Source of the DNA: Halochromatium glycolicum
Lineage (GTDB): Bacteria; Pseudomonadota; Gammaproteobacteria; Chromatiales; Chromatiaceae
Assembly (NCBI RefSeq): GCF_016584085.1
Contig: NZ_NRSJ01000052.1
Coordinates: 1-32,907 of the forward strand
Length of the DNA: 32,907 nucleotides
Reading direction: 5' to 3'
Positions within the stretch are counted from its first letter, which is position 1. Each line of letters begins with the position of its first letter. The position numbers and the translations under genes are program-made. Positions 32,856-32,907 of the stretch are shown in pieces. The notes under the pieces were generated by a model that was not told where the DNA came from, did no database searches, and worked only from the letters and a program-made list of their open reading frames with translations.

Positions 32856-32907
32856 ATGAGTGGTCCGTTCTCACGCCAGCACCTCAGCGTCGCGGGACTG
32901 CTGCGCG
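32856..32907 (+). CDS. Start of an unidentified gene (cut by the window edge)
   Basis: An ATG at 32856 follows GAGGCAGG (32843-32850) and opens MSGPFSRQHLSVAGLLR before the window ends, 17 codons. This is too little to name it; transposases are among families with similar short starts, but this is only a guess. Upstream, an AT-rich stretch (about 32739-32820) holds TATACT (32816-32821) as a possible -10. Confidence 0.45.
   Translation, partial: MSGPFSRQHLSVAGLLR

Overview
The window is GC-rich gammaproteobacterial chromosome. The bioBFHCD order, GTP-type PEP carboxykinase, hrcA-grpE-dnaK-dnaJ, nadK-recN and prfB-lysS arrangements, and the protein flavour as a whole, would fit a purple sulfur bacterium or relative (Chromatiales). 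That assignment is from recall of family resemblance and is not proven here. No rRNA, tRNA, CRISPR array, phage module or intact insertion sequence was seen. Layout: 1-417 has no gene but two inverted repeats. 418-5803 (mostly minus strand) carries a PhoD-like metallophosphatase, a BolA protein, an ankyrin lipoprotein and a tandem pair of paralogous, apparently undescribed envelope proteins with a cysteine-bearing C-terminal module; a small plus-strand membrane ORF lies between. 6088-9826 (plus) has ssb, an rfbD-like reductase and pckG. comF (minus) diverges from the biotin cluster bioB-bioF-bioH-bioC-bioD (11348-17061), whose spacers are unusually long and filled with repeats and hairpins. 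recN and nadK (minus) converge on it. 19754-25314 is the heat-shock cluster hrcA, grpE, dnaK, dnaJ. dapB follows, then a Tat-exported class A beta-lactamase-like hydrolase, a polyhydroxyalkanoate-system protein and a REP-associated tyrosine transposase (RAYT), all minus. The window closes with prfB (with its programmed frameshift), lysS, a PsiE-type membrane protein with an extra N-terminal domain, and the first codons of another gene after an AT-rich stretch. How the parts work together: bioC, bioH, bioF, bioD and bioB cover pimelate-moiety and biotin-ring synthesis except the BioA step, which is absent here. A near-textbook BirA-type operator overlaps the putative bioB promoter. The heat-shock genes show two control systems: a perfect CIRCE element on the hrcA promoter (HrcA autoregulation) and a sigma-32-like promoter directly upstream of dnaK; a strong intrinsic terminator then separates dnaK from dnaJ. 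A REP hairpin upstream of bioB and the RAYT about 17 kb away are plausible partners. Most worth a second look: the paralogous Cys-tail protein pair, the repeat-laden biotin cluster (53-bp tandem repeat with compensatory palindrome changes, long nested hairpin), 15-bp in-frame repeat expansions in both bioH and the phosphatase gene, and the PsiE fusion.
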